Assembly: GCF_034044715.1 (NCBI RefSeq)
Contig: NZ_JAXCLW010000002.1
Span: 124,001 to 188,000, forward strand
DNA from: Dongia_B soli
GTDB taxonomy: Bacteria; Pseudomonadota; Alphaproteobacteria; Dongiales; Dongiaceae
Direction: 5' to 3'
DNA: 64,000 nucleotides
The translations under genes were made by a program, and so were the position numbers. Positions 1 through 8,827 of the stretch are shown here, one piece after another. Position 1 is the first letter of the stretch. Each line of letters opens with the position of its first letter. Under the pieces are notes generated by a model that searched no databases, was not told the DNA's origin, and was given only the letters and a program-made list of their open reading frames with translations.

Positions 1-552
1 GACGCAGCGTTAGGGCCGCCCAAGGTCGCAGAGCAGCCGATCTATGACAACTGCTCCGCTTAATACTTGGGCCCTCGGAAGGATCCGGCATATGCGACCC
101 GGATTCCGATCCGGCTCCTGCAAAATTGGCGACGAACTGGACCATATAGGCATCGACAGGCGTTTTTCAACCGGACGTGGGCACAAATCCTTCACATATC
201 TTTTTCCCCACCCGAATAACGGCGAAATATGCCCGGCGAAATCAGCGGCTTGAGCGGAATTTATATAAGGTAATACGGAGCGGTTAAGACTGAGCCAGAC
301 CAAGAAAAAATCGCGCCGATGCGTCGCTCTGTGAAAAGATGACCGGCGTCATAGTTGGGGCAGGGGGACTGGACCCAAACGCGCGTGCTGTTGCTGGTAA
401 CTGCAGCGGGGTCTATTCTACATTGAAACGACCGTCTCAAGTGGAGACTGGCGGACAGAGCTACCCAGGAGCCTTTTGCCGGACATAATCGAGAAACACG
501 ATGCACATCGACGGTCGGTCTTCGGGGCAGGCTTTTATGGAAGGAGTGAAGC
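1..552. other. Upstream region without a convincing gene; possible RNA structure
   Basis: I see no credible coding region here; the short open frames on both strands lack ribosome sites and family signatures. The first 115 bases can fold. GCCCAAG (18-24) pairs with CTTGGGC (66-72), and inside it GAGCAG (31-36) pairs with CTGCTC (51-56), leaving internal loops. A separate hairpin, CCGGAT-TCCG-ATCCGG, lies at 99-114. This could be a structured RNA or leader, but I cannot assign it to a family. GTCTC/GAGAC forms a small hairpin near 434-448. The rest is presumably the upstream region of the peroxiredoxin gene, whose ribosome site AAGGAG lies six bases before its ATG. Confidence 0.35.
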
Positions 553-1191
553 ATGAGTATTCGACTTGGTGACATCGCACCGGACTTTACCCAGGAATCG
601 ACGGACGGACCGATCAGTTTTCATCAATGGCTAGGTGATAGCTGGGGCATCCTTTTTTCTCACCCGAAGGATTTCACGCCGGTGTGCACCACGGAACTTG
701 GTGAAGTCGCCAAACTGAAGCCGGAATTCGACAAGCGCAATGTCAAGGTCATTGGGTTGAGCGTTGATCCGCTCTCCGATCACAAAGGCTGGGTTGGCGA
801 TATCGAAGAGACCCAGGGAACAAAATTGAATTTCCCGCTTCTCGCCGATCCCGATCGTAAGGTGTCTGATCTCTATGGGATGATTCATCCCAATGCGAAT
901 GACACGTTGACGGTGCGTTCCGTCTTCGTTATCGGACCGGATAAGAAGGTGAAGCTGATGATCACTTATCCGGCCAGCACCGGGCGCAATTTCGATGAGA
1001 TTTTGCGGGTCGTGGATTCGCTGCAATTGACGGCGCAATATAAAGTCGCGACACCAGTCAATTGGCAACATGGCGACGATTGCATCATCGTTCCCTCGGT
1101 GAGCAACGAAGAAGCGGATAAGGCTTTCCCGAAAGGCTATAAGGCGGTGAAGCCGTATTTGCGCATCACACCGCAACCGAATCTAAAATAG
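553..1191 (+). CDS. 1-Cys peroxiredoxin (Prx6/AhpC-TSA family)
   Basis: Thiol peroxidase that reduces hydrogen peroxide and alkyl hydroperoxides in the cytoplasm. The 212-residue protein has the Prx active site PxxxTxxC at residues 38-45 (PKDFTPVC), with peroxidatic Cys45. It also has the Prx6-type C-terminal domain (roughly 160-212), and the length is usual for Prx6. There is no resolving Cys in the 2-Cys position, but one extra Cys lies in the C-terminal domain (GDDC). The ATG is preceded by AAGGAG at ideal spacing. The gene stands alone: a strong terminator follows at 1239-1273 and the next gene has its own start signals. Family assignment is firm; the physiological reductant is not visible. 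Confidence 0.95.
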   Translation: MSIRLGDIAPDFTQESTDGPISFHQWLGDSWGILFSHPKDFTPVCTTELGEVAKLKPEFDKRNVKVIGLSVDPLSDHKGWVGDIEETQGTKLNFPLLADPDRKVSDLYGMIHPNANDTLTVRSVFVIGPDKKVKLMITYPASTGRNFDEILRVVDSLQLTAQYKVATPVNWQHGDDCIIVPSVSNEEADKAFPKGYKAVKPYLRITPQPNLK

Positions 1192-1238
1192 GATGCAACA
1201 TTTAACGGGTTCGACCGGTTGATAGTCGCATGATTGCC

Positions 1239-1273
1239 AGTGGCATGTTCATTAGAACATGCCACTTTTGTTT
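1239..1273 (+). terminator. Rho-independent terminator after the peroxiredoxin gene
   Basis: A perfect 12-bp stem (AGTGGCATGTTC at 1239-1250 with GAACATGCCACT at 1255-1266) closes a four-base ATTA loop and runs into TTTGTTT. It ends the peroxiredoxin transcript before the hydrolase ribosome site at about 1287. Confidence 0.85.
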
Positions 1274-1301
1274 CATACCAGGCGAACAGGAGTACGCGAC
1301 G

Positions 1302-2162
1302 ATGCGAAACCTCCTGGTATTGCTTATGCTGTTATCGATATTCAGCGCCATGTCCTTGCCGCCCGTCGCGATGGCAACGGAGCGGCCGTGGCAGCAACTG
1401 CCCGAGCCCAAGCCACTGCCCGATCCTGCCAGCAGCGGCTATGCCTGGATTAACGGCATCCAGCTTTACTTCGAAACGTTTGGCCAAGGCGAGCCGGTTT
1501 TGCTGTTGCATGGCGCACTCGGCAATGCGAATTACTGGGGTAATCAGGTCCCGGCTCTTGCCAAAAAATATCGCGTAATCGTCATCGACGCCCGCGGCCA
1601 TGGGCGCAGCACGCGCGATGGAAAGCTTTTCAGCTATCGTCTTTTGGCGGCCGATGTCATTGCCCTGCTCGATCTCCTGAAGATCGATAAAGTCTCGATC
1701 ATCGGCTGGAGCGATGGCGGCAACACGGCTTTACAGCTCGCTATTCAGCATCCGGAGCGGCTGCGTAGACTCTTCATCTTCAGCGCCAATTATAAGCCAT
1801 CTGGTTATCGGCTTGATGTCGATCAGAATGACAATTTCGTCCGCTACATCGACCTGGCGCGGCGCGATTATCAACGCTTATCGGGGAAACCTCACGGATA
1901 TGAAATATTTCTCCAGCTTCTCAGCCTGTTTTGGGGAAGCGAGCCAAACTTCTCGCCCGAGCAACTTAATCGCATCTCTCTTCCTATCGTCATTGCCGCC
2001 GGCGATCACGACGAAGCCATTCGGCGCGAACATACGGAAGCTTTGGCCCGAATGATTCCATCCGCCAGATTGCTGATTTTGCCCGATGTCAGTTTTTTCG
2101 CCATGTGGCAAAATCCGCAACTCTTCAATCAGACACTACTGCTGTTCCTCGCCGGAAAATAA
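1302..2162 (+). CDS. Exported alpha/beta hydrolase, catalytic His apparently replaced
   Basis: Alpha/beta-hydrolase-fold protein of 286 residues. I chose the ATG at 1302 because AGGAG precedes it and it opens with a signal-peptide-like segment (residues 1-25, hydrophobic core LLVLLMLLSIFSA). The open frame continues upstream through the preceding terminator, which argues against an earlier start. Fold landmarks are the oxyanion region HGALGN (70-75), the nucleophile elbow GWSDGG with Ser137, and the acid region AGDHD (233-237). The expected histidine in the usual S-H-x-x-M-W motif is Phe here (SFFAMW, about residue 265). Either another His serves or activity is altered. Substrate unknown; periplasmic location is inferred. 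Confidence 0.85.
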   Translation: MRNLLVLLMLLSIFSAMSLPPVAMATERPWQQLPEPKPLPDPASSGYAWINGIQLYFETFGQGEPVLLLHGALGNANYWGNQVPALAKKYRVIVIDARGHGRSTRDGKLFSYRLLAADVIALLDLLKIDKVSIIGWSDGGNTALQLAIQHPERLRRLFIFSANYKPSGYRLDVDQNDNFVRYIDLARRDYQRLSGKPHGYEIFLQLLSLFWGSEPNFSPEQLNRISLPIVIAAGDHDEAIRREHTEALARMIPSARLLILPDVSFFAMWQNPQLFNQTLLLFLAGK

Positions 2163-2249
2163 TCCAAAGATTGAGCGAAGAAGGGCCAGACATACTATTT
2201 CTTAATCGCCTCCAATTTAGTTTTTTGGCAGATCACAGGGTAACGCTGA

Positions 2250-5200
2250 TCAGTGAAAATCCCGGCTGCGAATATTGAGGCCGCCTCCCTGCGGTGCAGA
2301 TCGTTCATGCAGGCTGTCCAACATGTTGGTCAGGTCATAGAGCTTCTCGGCAACGACATGGGTGACGATATGCGGTGCGCTGCCCTCACGTTGCAGCCGT
2401 CCGCGGCAGGCCAGCAATTTGGCGCCCATGATGGTGCCGCGATATTGTTCGAACACCATGGGCCAGTTGATGAGATTGACGATACCCATTTCGTCTTCCA
2501 GTGTGACAAAGACGGTTCCGCTGGCGCTCCCGGGACGCTGCCGCACCAGGACCAGCCCGGCAACCATGACAATTCTTCCCGATTTCACATCATCAAGTTC
2601 TTTCGTCGAGATGATGCCGCGGCCGGATAATTTGCTGCGCAGAAAAGCCATCGGATGTTGTTTCAGGCTCAAGGACATGGCGCGATAATCTTCGATCACA
2701 TGCTGTGACACAGGCATGAGTGGCAATGAAACGGATCGATCGCTATCAGCAGGAAGCGCATCGGTACCGGCGAAAAGCGGCAAGTCATCTTGTTCCAGCG
2801 CCATGACCGACCAGAGTGCCTGGCGTCGATCCAAATCGATGGAGCGAAAAGCATCTGCCTCCGCCAGTTTGGCGACGATGGAAGGTTCAAGGCCGGCGCG
2901 CAGCGTCAGATCGGCGACCTGGCGATAACCGTCACCACGTTGCTTCAGCAATTGTTCTTCGATGGCTTTCTGAGGAAGCCCTTTCGCTTGCCGGAAGCCG
3001 AGGCGGACGGCGTGGCGATTGCCATTCGGCTCAAGCGTATTGTCCCAGGAACTGTGATTGACATCGAGGGGCCAGATCTCGATGCCATGTTTCTGCGCAT
3101 CGCCGATGATCTGTGCCGGGGCATAGAAGCCCATGGGCTGGCTGTTGAGCAGGGAGGCGGCAAAGACGTCGGGATAATGATATTTGATCCAAGCCGAAAC
3201 ATAGACGAGAAGCGCGAAGCTGGCGGCATGGCTCTCGGGAAAGCCATAAGTGCCGAACCCTTTGATCTGGCTGAAACAGCGCATGGCAAAATCCCGGCTA
3301 TAGCCATTCCGGACCATGCCTTCGACCAATTTCGCTTCGAATTTCGCCACATTGCCTTCATTCTTGAAGGTAGCCATGGAACGCCGCAATTCATCAGCCT
3401 CATTCGCCGTGAAATTTGCCGCCACCATGGCGATCTGCATGGCCTGTTCCTGGAACAGCGGGATGCCCAAAGTTTTCCTCAGAACTTCTTCGAGGGCCGG
3501 ATTTTCGTAATTCACCTCTTCCAATCCGGCGCGGCGCTTCAAATAGGGATGCACCATATCGCCCTGGATGGGGCCTGGACGAACGATCGCCACCTCGATG
3601 ACGAGGTCGTAATAATTCTGTGGTTTCAGCCGTGGCAGCATGCTCATCTGCGCCCGGCTTTCGACCTGGAACACGCCGATCGTATCGGCCTGTGAGAGCA
3701 TGTCATAGACCTTCGAGTCATTTTGCGGGATGGTTCTCAGCTCAAGATCAACGCCATAATGTTGCTTGAGCATGTCGAAAGCCCGCCTAAGGCAGCTCAA
3801 CATGCCGAGCGCCAGGACATCGACCTTCATCATGCAAAGAGTCTCAAGGTCGTCCTTGTCCCACTGCACGATGGTGCGATTTTCCATCGCCGCATTTTCG
3901 ATCGGCACCAGCGAAGAAAGCGGGCCGCGGCTAATGACGAAGCCGCCAACATGCTGCGATAGATGGCGCGGAAAGCCGATCAGTTCCCCGGCAAGTTCGA
4001 TCGTGGCACGCAGCCGCGGCTCGCTGGGGTCCAGGCCGGCCTGGCGGATTTCGGTATCGGTGGCGCCTTTGTTGCTCCACCCCCAGATGGCGTTGGAAAG
4101 AGCGTTGATCGTGTCGATCGACAGGCCCATGACCTTGCCGACGTCACGGATGGCAGCTCTCGATCGATAGCAGATCACGGTTGCGGCGATACCTGTCCGA
4201 TGCCGTCCGTATTTTTGATAGATATGCTGGATGACCTCTTCGCGGCGCTCATGTTCGAAATCGACATCGATATCCGGCGGCTCATTACGCGCCTCGCTGA
4301 TGAAACGTTCGAAAAGCAGGTTGCTTTCCTCGGGATTGACGGCAGTGATGTCGAGGCAATAGCAAATCACCGAATTGGCGGCGGAACCGCGCCCCTGATG
4401 CAGGATTTTCTGTTCTTTCGCATAGGCAACGATGCTGGCGACGGTGAGGAAATAGGGGGCGTAATTCAGCTTCTCGACGATCTTCAATTCATGATCGATC
4501 TGGTTTCGAACCTTTTCAGGAATACCTTGCGGATAGTGTCTGGCGGCGCCTCCAAGGGTCAGGCGCTCCAGCGTTTGCTGCGCTGTTTCGCCAGGGCCGA
4601 CAACTTCATCTGGATATTCGTATTTCAACTCATCTAGTCTGAACTGGCAGGCAGCGGCAATCCGCAGGGTATTGGCGATGGCCTCCGGATGATCGCGAAA
4701 CAGGCGTTGCATTTCTTCGGTCGGTTTCAAATGACGTTCGCCATTGGCGCTCAGTCGGAAACCGGCTTCCTCCATGGTGCAGCCGTGACGAATGCAGGTG
4801 AGCACATCCTGCAGCGTCTTGCGCGCCGGTATGTGATAGAGCACATCATTGGTGGCAACGATCGGCAGGCCGGTCTCGGCTGCCAAGCGGCTGAGGTCGT
4901 AAAGCCGGCCGCTATCCTGTCCCTGGTAAAGATGGCTCAGGGCAAGATAGGCGCGTTGGGGAAAATCATGACGCAAGCGAATCAGAAAGTGGTTGAAGTC
5001 CGGGGCGATCTCGCCCGGGACAAGGGCGACGGCGATCTGGCCTTGGCCATGCGCCACGAAGTCTTCGTAGCTGAGATGGCATTCACCTTTGGGTGCGCGC
5101 CGCCGCCCTAAAGTCAGCAATTCACAAAGCCGGCCATAGGCCGACCGGTCCTGGGGAAAGCAAAGAAGGCTGCGGCCATCCTGGAAATCGAGGCGGCAAC

Positions 5201-5390
5201 CGACGATCAGCTTTATCGGCCGGTCTTTACAGGCGCTATAAGCCCTGACGATACCGGCCAAGCTATTGCGGTCGGTGACGGCGATTGCCGGATGACCAAG
5301 CTCTATGGCGCGGTTGACCAGTTCCTTGGCATGGGAACCACCCTCCAGGAAGGAAAAGTTGGTGGTGACTTGCAGCTCGACATAAGACAT
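2250..5390 (-). CDS. dnaE2: Error-prone DNA polymerase DnaE2
   Basis: Alpha subunit of a C-family polymerase for damage-induced translesion synthesis, working with ImuA and ImuB. The protein is 1046 residues, typical for DnaE2. It starts with the PHP domain (ELQVTTNFSFLEGGSH). The polymerase catalytic motif PDIDVDF lies near residues 372-378, a third active-site Asp near 520 (VDVLALG), and an OB-fold region near 930-1010. The ATG at 5390 gives the usual N-terminus MSYVEL; an in-frame ATG at 5432 would overlap imuB and is less likely. It is the last gene of the minus-strand imuA-imuB-dnaE2 cassette, 14 bases after imuB. SOS control is inferred from the LexA box upstream of imuA. Confidence 0.96.
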   Translation of the reverse strand: MSYVELQVTTNFSFLEGGSHAKELVNRAIELGHPAIAVTDRNSLAGIVRAYSACKDRPIKLIVGCRLDFQDGRSLLCFPQDRSAYGRLCELLTLGRRRAPKGECHLSYEDFVAHGQGQIAVALVPGEIAPDFNHFLIRLRHDFPQRAYLALSHLYQGQDSGRLYDLSRLAAETGLPIVATNDVLYHIPARKTLQDVLTCIRHGCTMEEAGFRLSANGERHLKPTEEMQRLFRDHPEAIANTLRIAAACQFRLDELKYEYPDEVVGPGETAQQTLERLTLGGAARHYPQGIPEKVRNQIDHELKIVEKLNYAPYFLTVASIVAYAKEQKILHQGRGSAANSVICYCLDITAVNPEESNLLFERFISEARNEPPDIDVDFEHERREEVIQHIYQKYGRHRTGIAATVICYRSRAAIRDVGKVMGLSIDTINALSNAIWGWSNKGATDTEIRQAGLDPSEPRLRATIELAGELIGFPRHLSQHVGGFVISRGPLSSLVPIENAAMENRTIVQWDKDDLETLCMMKVDVLALGMLSCLRRAFDMLKQHYGVDLELRTIPQNDSKVYDMLSQADTIGVFQVESRAQMSMLPRLKPQNYYDLVIEVAIVRPGPIQGDMVHPYLKRRAGLEEVNYENPALEEVLRKTLGIPLFQEQAMQIAMVAANFTANEADELRRSMATFKNEGNVAKFEAKLVEGMVRNGYSRDFAMRCFSQIKGFGTYGFPESHAASFALLVYVSAWIKYHYPDVFAASLLNSQPMGFYAPAQIIGDAQKHGIEIWPLDVNHSSWDNTLEPNGNRHAVRLGFRQAKGLPQKAIEEQLLKQRGDGYRQVADLTLRAGLEPSIVAKLAEADAFRSIDLDRRQALWSVMALEQDDLPLFAGTDALPADSDRSVSLPLMPVSQHVIEDYRAMSLSLKQHPMAFLRSKLSGRGIISTKELDDVKSGRIVMVAGLVLVRQRPGSASGTVFVTLEDEMGIVNLINWPMVFEQYRGTIMGAKLLACRGRLQREGSAPHIVTHVVAEKLYDLTNMLDSLHERSAPQGGGLNIRSRDFH

Positions 5391-5404
5391 CGGCCAGGCA
5401 TTCC

Positions 5405-7063
5405 TCAGGCGAACAGGCCATGCATGAACCAACGTGGCGCATGATCGGGATCATAAAGTCCGGCGCGATAGAGCCAGAAGCGTCGTCCTTCCGTGTCCTC
5501 TACGCGATAATAATCGCGTAGATTGTCACTCTGATGACCTTGAATCGCATTTTGATTGGCGGTGATGCCGATCCGGCGCCACCATTCATCGGTTATTCGT
5601 TCCGGTCCTTCGGCCACCAGCACCCGATGCAAAACATGGCGCCAGCGGAACTGGATCGGCGGATCATCCGGAACCGGCGCCATGACCTCGACCGGTTCAG
5701 GATAAGTCAGCAAGCGGATCGGCCTGATCCGCCCCGATATGTTCCAGTTCAGTTTGTTTGTCATTGAAAGCGGATCTGCCTTTGCCACGGCGCGCTCAGG
5801 GATATGACTCTCCACTGCAGCGAGGCGAAAGATGCGATCCGGCCCCAGCCGATTGGCGAGACGGTCGATCAAGGGAGCCAAGGTCGTATTGACCATGGCC
5901 GATTGGGTTCCGGCGCGGTTCTTCTCCAGATCGGCCTGATACTGTCTGAGGGGCTCCACGCGCTGTGCCGTCAGCATGATCTGTTCGATACCGGGGCCGG
6001 GATCGATGCGATCGAGCTTTTTTGCCAGAAGATCGACGAGATGTTTGGCGGTCGCTGTCGGCAAAGAAAGGCCGATGCCGATTTCACTGGTTTGATGATC
6101 CAGGCGGTAGCAGCTCAGGCGCACCCGCCGGGCGCCGCTACCTTGTTCGGTAAGATCCTGCGACAGCCGCTCCGCCAGGATATGCATAGCGCGGTCGATA
6201 TCTTCCGGGGTCCCGACTGGCTCGGCGAAAGTCAGGCTGACCCGATGGGCCGGGGGCGACAGCAAAGCATTGAAGGGTTCTGGCTGATCGCCCAATGCCT
6301 GGTCGAGCCTGTCGATCAGAAGCCGGCCGAAACGTTTTGCCAGAGCGGCGCGAGGCAGGGGATAGAGATCGCCGATAGAGCGCAGGCCGAGACGCTTCAG
6401 GCCTTCCGCAACGGCACTGTCAACGCGCAAGCCCTCAACCGGCAGGGCGGCTAAAGCAGCTTTGTGTTCTTGAGCCGTGACGATCGGGGATCGTTCCTGA
6501 AACCGTGCGACTGCCCAGGCGCCGCCGATGGTATCGGCGATGCCGGCGCGGCAGACAAAGCCGCGACGTCGCAGGGAGACAAGAAGATCCTGTCGTAACT
6601 TGTCTTCTCCCTGCCAGAGATGGGCACAGCCGGTGATGTCGATCATGACGCCATCGAGGCCGTCTACGGCGACCAATGGGGAAAAGCGCTGGCACCAGAA
6701 TGCAAGACGTCGCAAAGCCATCGTATCGTCTGCGGGATCGGCCTCGAAATGCACCAGTTCAGGATATCGTGCCAAGGCATCCGCGAGAGAAAGTCCCGGG
6801 GTCAATTGCTCCCGCATGGCTGCTTCGTTGGCGGCCATAATCAGCCGGCGCCCGCCGCTGCTGGCGATGGCGACGGCAGGATGAGGCTTAAGCTGCAGCT
6901 CAGCCGGTTGCCCGATAGTTTTTTGCCGGGTTTGATGGAGTTGCCAGCGATCGGTTGCCCAATGCGGTAGCCAGAGAGAGAGGTAGCGCCGAGGCAGAAG
7001 TCGCTGCGATAGCGTCGCCTGCGGTGACGGCGGGAGGATCGGATCTTGCCGGTTGTTCGACAT
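5405..7063 (-). CDS. imuB: ImuB, Y-family polymerase-like mutagenesis protein
   Basis: Catalytically dead Y-family polymerase relative that links DnaE2 and ImuA to the sliding clamp during induced mutagenesis. The 552-residue protein has the usual RRYLSLWLPHWATDR start region near residues 26-40, then palm/finger and little-finger-like domains. The region where active Y-family enzymes have their acidic catalytic motif reads MIDITGCAHLW. The ATG at 7063 is the only ATG before the conserved start block. It gives a 164-base overlap with the end of imuA in another frame, longer than the few bases normal in this window. A downstream TTG start (in LSQRLLP) would shorten the overlap and cannot be excluded. 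Confidence 0.93.
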   Translation of the reverse strand: MSNNRQDPILPPSPQATLSQRLLPRRYLSLWLPHWATDRWQLHQTRQKTIGQPAELQLKPHPAVAIASSGGRRLIMAANEAAMREQLTPGLSLADALARYPELVHFEADPADDTMALRRLAFWCQRFSPLVAVDGLDGVMIDITGCAHLWQGEDKLRQDLLVSLRRRGFVCRAGIADTIGGAWAVARFQERSPIVTAQEHKAALAALPVEGLRVDSAVAEGLKRLGLRSIGDLYPLPRAALAKRFGRLLIDRLDQALGDQPEPFNALLSPPAHRVSLTFAEPVGTPEDIDRAMHILAERLSQDLTEQGSGARRVRLSCYRLDHQTSEIGIGLSLPTATAKHLVDLLAKKLDRIDPGPGIEQIMLTAQRVEPLRQYQADLEKNRAGTQSAMVNTTLAPLIDRLANRLGPDRIFRLAAVESHIPERAVAKADPLSMTNKLNWNISGRIRPIRLLTYPEPVEVMAPVPDDPPIQFRWRHVLHRVLVAEGPERITDEWWRRIGITANQNAIQGHQSDNLRDYYRVEDTEGRRFWLYRAGLYDPDHAPRWFMHGLFA

Positions 7064-7787
7064 GATGCAGCTCCTGTTCGTGCAAGGTGATGGTCCAGGA
7101 ACCGGCCGGGCCGTTGCGCTGCCGCCAGAGGTCGAGACGCCAGCAGGGGGAACCAAGACCTGGACGTGGCGCGGCGGAAAAGCTCGGCAGCGGATGTATC
7201 CGCCAGCGCGTCGCGGCGGCAATGGGGGCCTGGTGCCGACGGGTGGTTTCGGCACGGCGTCCGCGCCGCAAGGCCAGAACTGTGCAGCCATGGCTTTCAG
7301 CAGCCAGTTGCAGGCGCCGGCTGGAGGTCAGGTCGAGGTCGTCGATTTCGCCAATGACCGTCGCGATGCCGGCTGCCCTGACGGCTTCCTCCATTACCCA
7401 GAGGGTTTCCTGATCGCTACGTGTCGTCACCAGCAGCAAATCGCTCGGATCGATTCCGTAAGCCTGAAGCCCAATGCCGTAAAGATCCTGATGGGACGCA
7501 ACCCAGAGACAGACGCCGTCGATGGTGCGTCGCCGCAACAAAGTGGCGGCAAAGAAAGCGGGCAGAACGGCTTGCTCCTGATCAAGGCCGCTCCCGGCAA
7601 CTTCATGCAAGGCATCACGCGGCAAGCCGCCGCCGAGATGCCAGTCCACCGCCGGAAGGCCGAGCGGTATAAGCTGGTCGCTACGCAACGCCGCCGTCCC
7701 GCCCGATGTCAGCTGGGCAAGCTGGCGGCGAAGCATCTCGATCTTGCCATTCTGCTGAATGGCGGGTGTTACTTGATCTGCCTTCAT
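6900..7787 (-). CDS. imuA: ImuA, SOS mutagenesis accessory protein
   Basis: RecA/SulA-like protein of the imuA-imuB-dnaE2 translesion cassette. The 295-residue protein contains the ImuA core: LPAVDWHLGGGLPRDALHEV (about 49-68), AFFAATLLRRR, and the later CWRLDLWRQRNGPAGSW (about 215-231). The conserved core ends near residue 235. The last ~55 residues are low in similarity signals and overlap imuB. The ATG at 7787 directly abuts the LexA box, so the message would be leaderless or nearly so. An in-frame ATG at 7736 (MLRRQL) is the alternative, and it begins where the conserved region begins. First gene of the operon. Confidence 0.9.
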   Translation of the reverse strand: MKADQVTPAIQQNGKIEMLRRQLAQLTSGGTAALRSDQLIPLGLPAVDWHLGGGLPRDALHEVAGSGLDQEQAVLPAFFAATLLRRRTIDGVCLWVASHQDLYGIGLQAYGIDPSDLLLVTTRSDQETLWVMEEAVRAAGIATVIGEIDDLDLTSSRRLQLAAESHGCTVLALRRGRRAETTRRHQAPIAAATRWRIHPLPSFSAAPRPGLGSPCWRLDLWRQRNGPAGSWTITLHEQELHHVEQPARSDPPAVTAGDAIAATSASALPLSLATALGNRSLATPSNPAKNYRATG

Positions 7788-7802
7788 GTTCTATTTTTGT
7801 TC
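7788..7802 (-). promoter_or_regulatory. LexA (SOS) box of the imuA-imuB-dnaE2 operon
   Basis: The plus strand reads GTTC-TATTTTT-GTTC (GAAC-N7-GAAC on the coding strand), an exact match to the alphaproteobacterial LexA operator GTTC-N7-GTTC. It lies immediately upstream of the imuA ATG at 7787. A possible -35 element TTGACT lies at 7823-7818 on the minus strand, so LexA would sit over the -10/start region. The motif is read directly; LexA binding is inferred. Confidence 0.88.
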
Positions 7803-8055
7803 TTATTTTGGCGTGAGAGTCAAGTGGTGGATAGGCTCTATATATCTTGTTGAAATGTAACCACTTTTAGATCAAAGCGAGCCGTGAAGGCCTTATCCAT
7901 CTGCTTCTAGGCAGGCTAGCTCGCAGCAGGTCAGATGGCTGTCATCATCTCGACTTCGTTAATGCTCCTGCCCCTCGGTAAGAATTCATATACTTTTACC
8001 AGGGAGAATGCCTATAGAAGCGAACTGGCTGCAGGTAAGGAAAGGGCGAAGCGGT

Positions 8056-8688
8056 ATGGAAATCGATCTGCGAGTCCTTGAACTGGCTGCTTCGAAAATC
8101 TGCCATGACCTGATCAGCCCGATCGGCGCTGTGAATAACGGTCTGGAGCTGATGGAAGAGGAACAGGACCACGCTTTGCAGGCGGAAGCCCTGGCCTTGG
8201 CCCAGCGTAGCGCCCGACGTGCAAGCATCTTGCTCCAGCTTTATCGCAGCCTGTTCGGCAATGCGGGAAATCAGACAAGTTTCGGTCCGCGAGAAGCGGT
8301 GCAAATGGCCTTCGAATCTTTGCAGGGTGGCAAAGTTGCCCTGGAGGCCGATTTGGCCGGCGCCAGTCCCGTTCTGCCGGAAGGCTATGGAAAACTCATA
8401 TTGGCGGCGGTGGTGGTTGCCGCCGATACTTTGCCGCGCGGCGGGACGGTCCTCTTGCGCCTGCTGCCGGGACAGTCGGCGCCCAACCTGCTCCTGACCA
8501 GCACTGGCGCCCAGATCGCTGCCCATGACGAGATCCTGCAAGCACTTCATTTGCGCAGCCTGGTGGAGGAACTCTCCGCCCACACCGTTCTGCCGTATTT
8601 CACGGCCTTCCTAGCGCGCCGCCTGGGCCTTGTCTGCCATGCCGAAACTCCGCAGATTGGCCAGTTCACGCTATCAATTTCTGCGTGA
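8056..8688 (+). CDS. chpT: Histidine phosphotransferase ChpT
   Basis: Phosphotransferase that relays phosphate from the hybrid kinase CckA to CtrA (and CpdR) in alphaproteobacteria. The 210-residue protein has the H-box-like helix SKICHDLISPIGAV, with phospho-accepting His17, then the second helix of the four-helix dimerisation domain. A degenerate ATPase-like domain follows (about 85-205) with no nucleotide-binding motifs. I chose the ATG at 8056 because AAGGAAAGGG precedes it at good spacing. An in-frame ATG at 8008 is possible, but its purine tract is too close. It sits alone before the che operon, about 6.5 kb from ctrA. Confidence 0.88.
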   Translation: MEIDLRVLELAASKICHDLISPIGAVNNGLELMEEEQDHALQAEALALAQRSARRASILLQLYRSLFGNAGNQTSFGPREAVQMAFESLQGGKVALEADLAGASPVLPEGYGKLILAAVVVAADTLPRGGTVLLRLLPGQSAPNLLLTSTGAQIAAHDEILQALHLRSLVEELSAHTVLPYFTAFLARRLGLVCHAETPQIGQFTLSISA

Positions 8689-8827
8689 GATGCGGCGGCC
8701 TTCACGCCGCCCGCTACCACATAGGTTCACGTTAAATTAATCCTTTTTTGTAACCCTGGCCAAACTCAGCCGGAGGTCCGCAGAAGGCATGCCGGCTATC
8801 GTAAGCCGATAACGGGATCCTTTTGCC

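Noticed and set aside
10..303. Short open frames on both strands at the left edge
   Set aside because: No ribosome sites, odd composition and no family signatures.
8692..8710. GCGGCG/CGCCGC hairpin after chpT as a terminator
   Set aside because: Short stem and no adjacent T-tract; the T-run at 8743-8749 is too far away.
8732..8754. TTAAATTAA and GTAAC before cheA as a CtrA box
   Set aside because: No pair of half-sites has the seven-base spacing on either strand.
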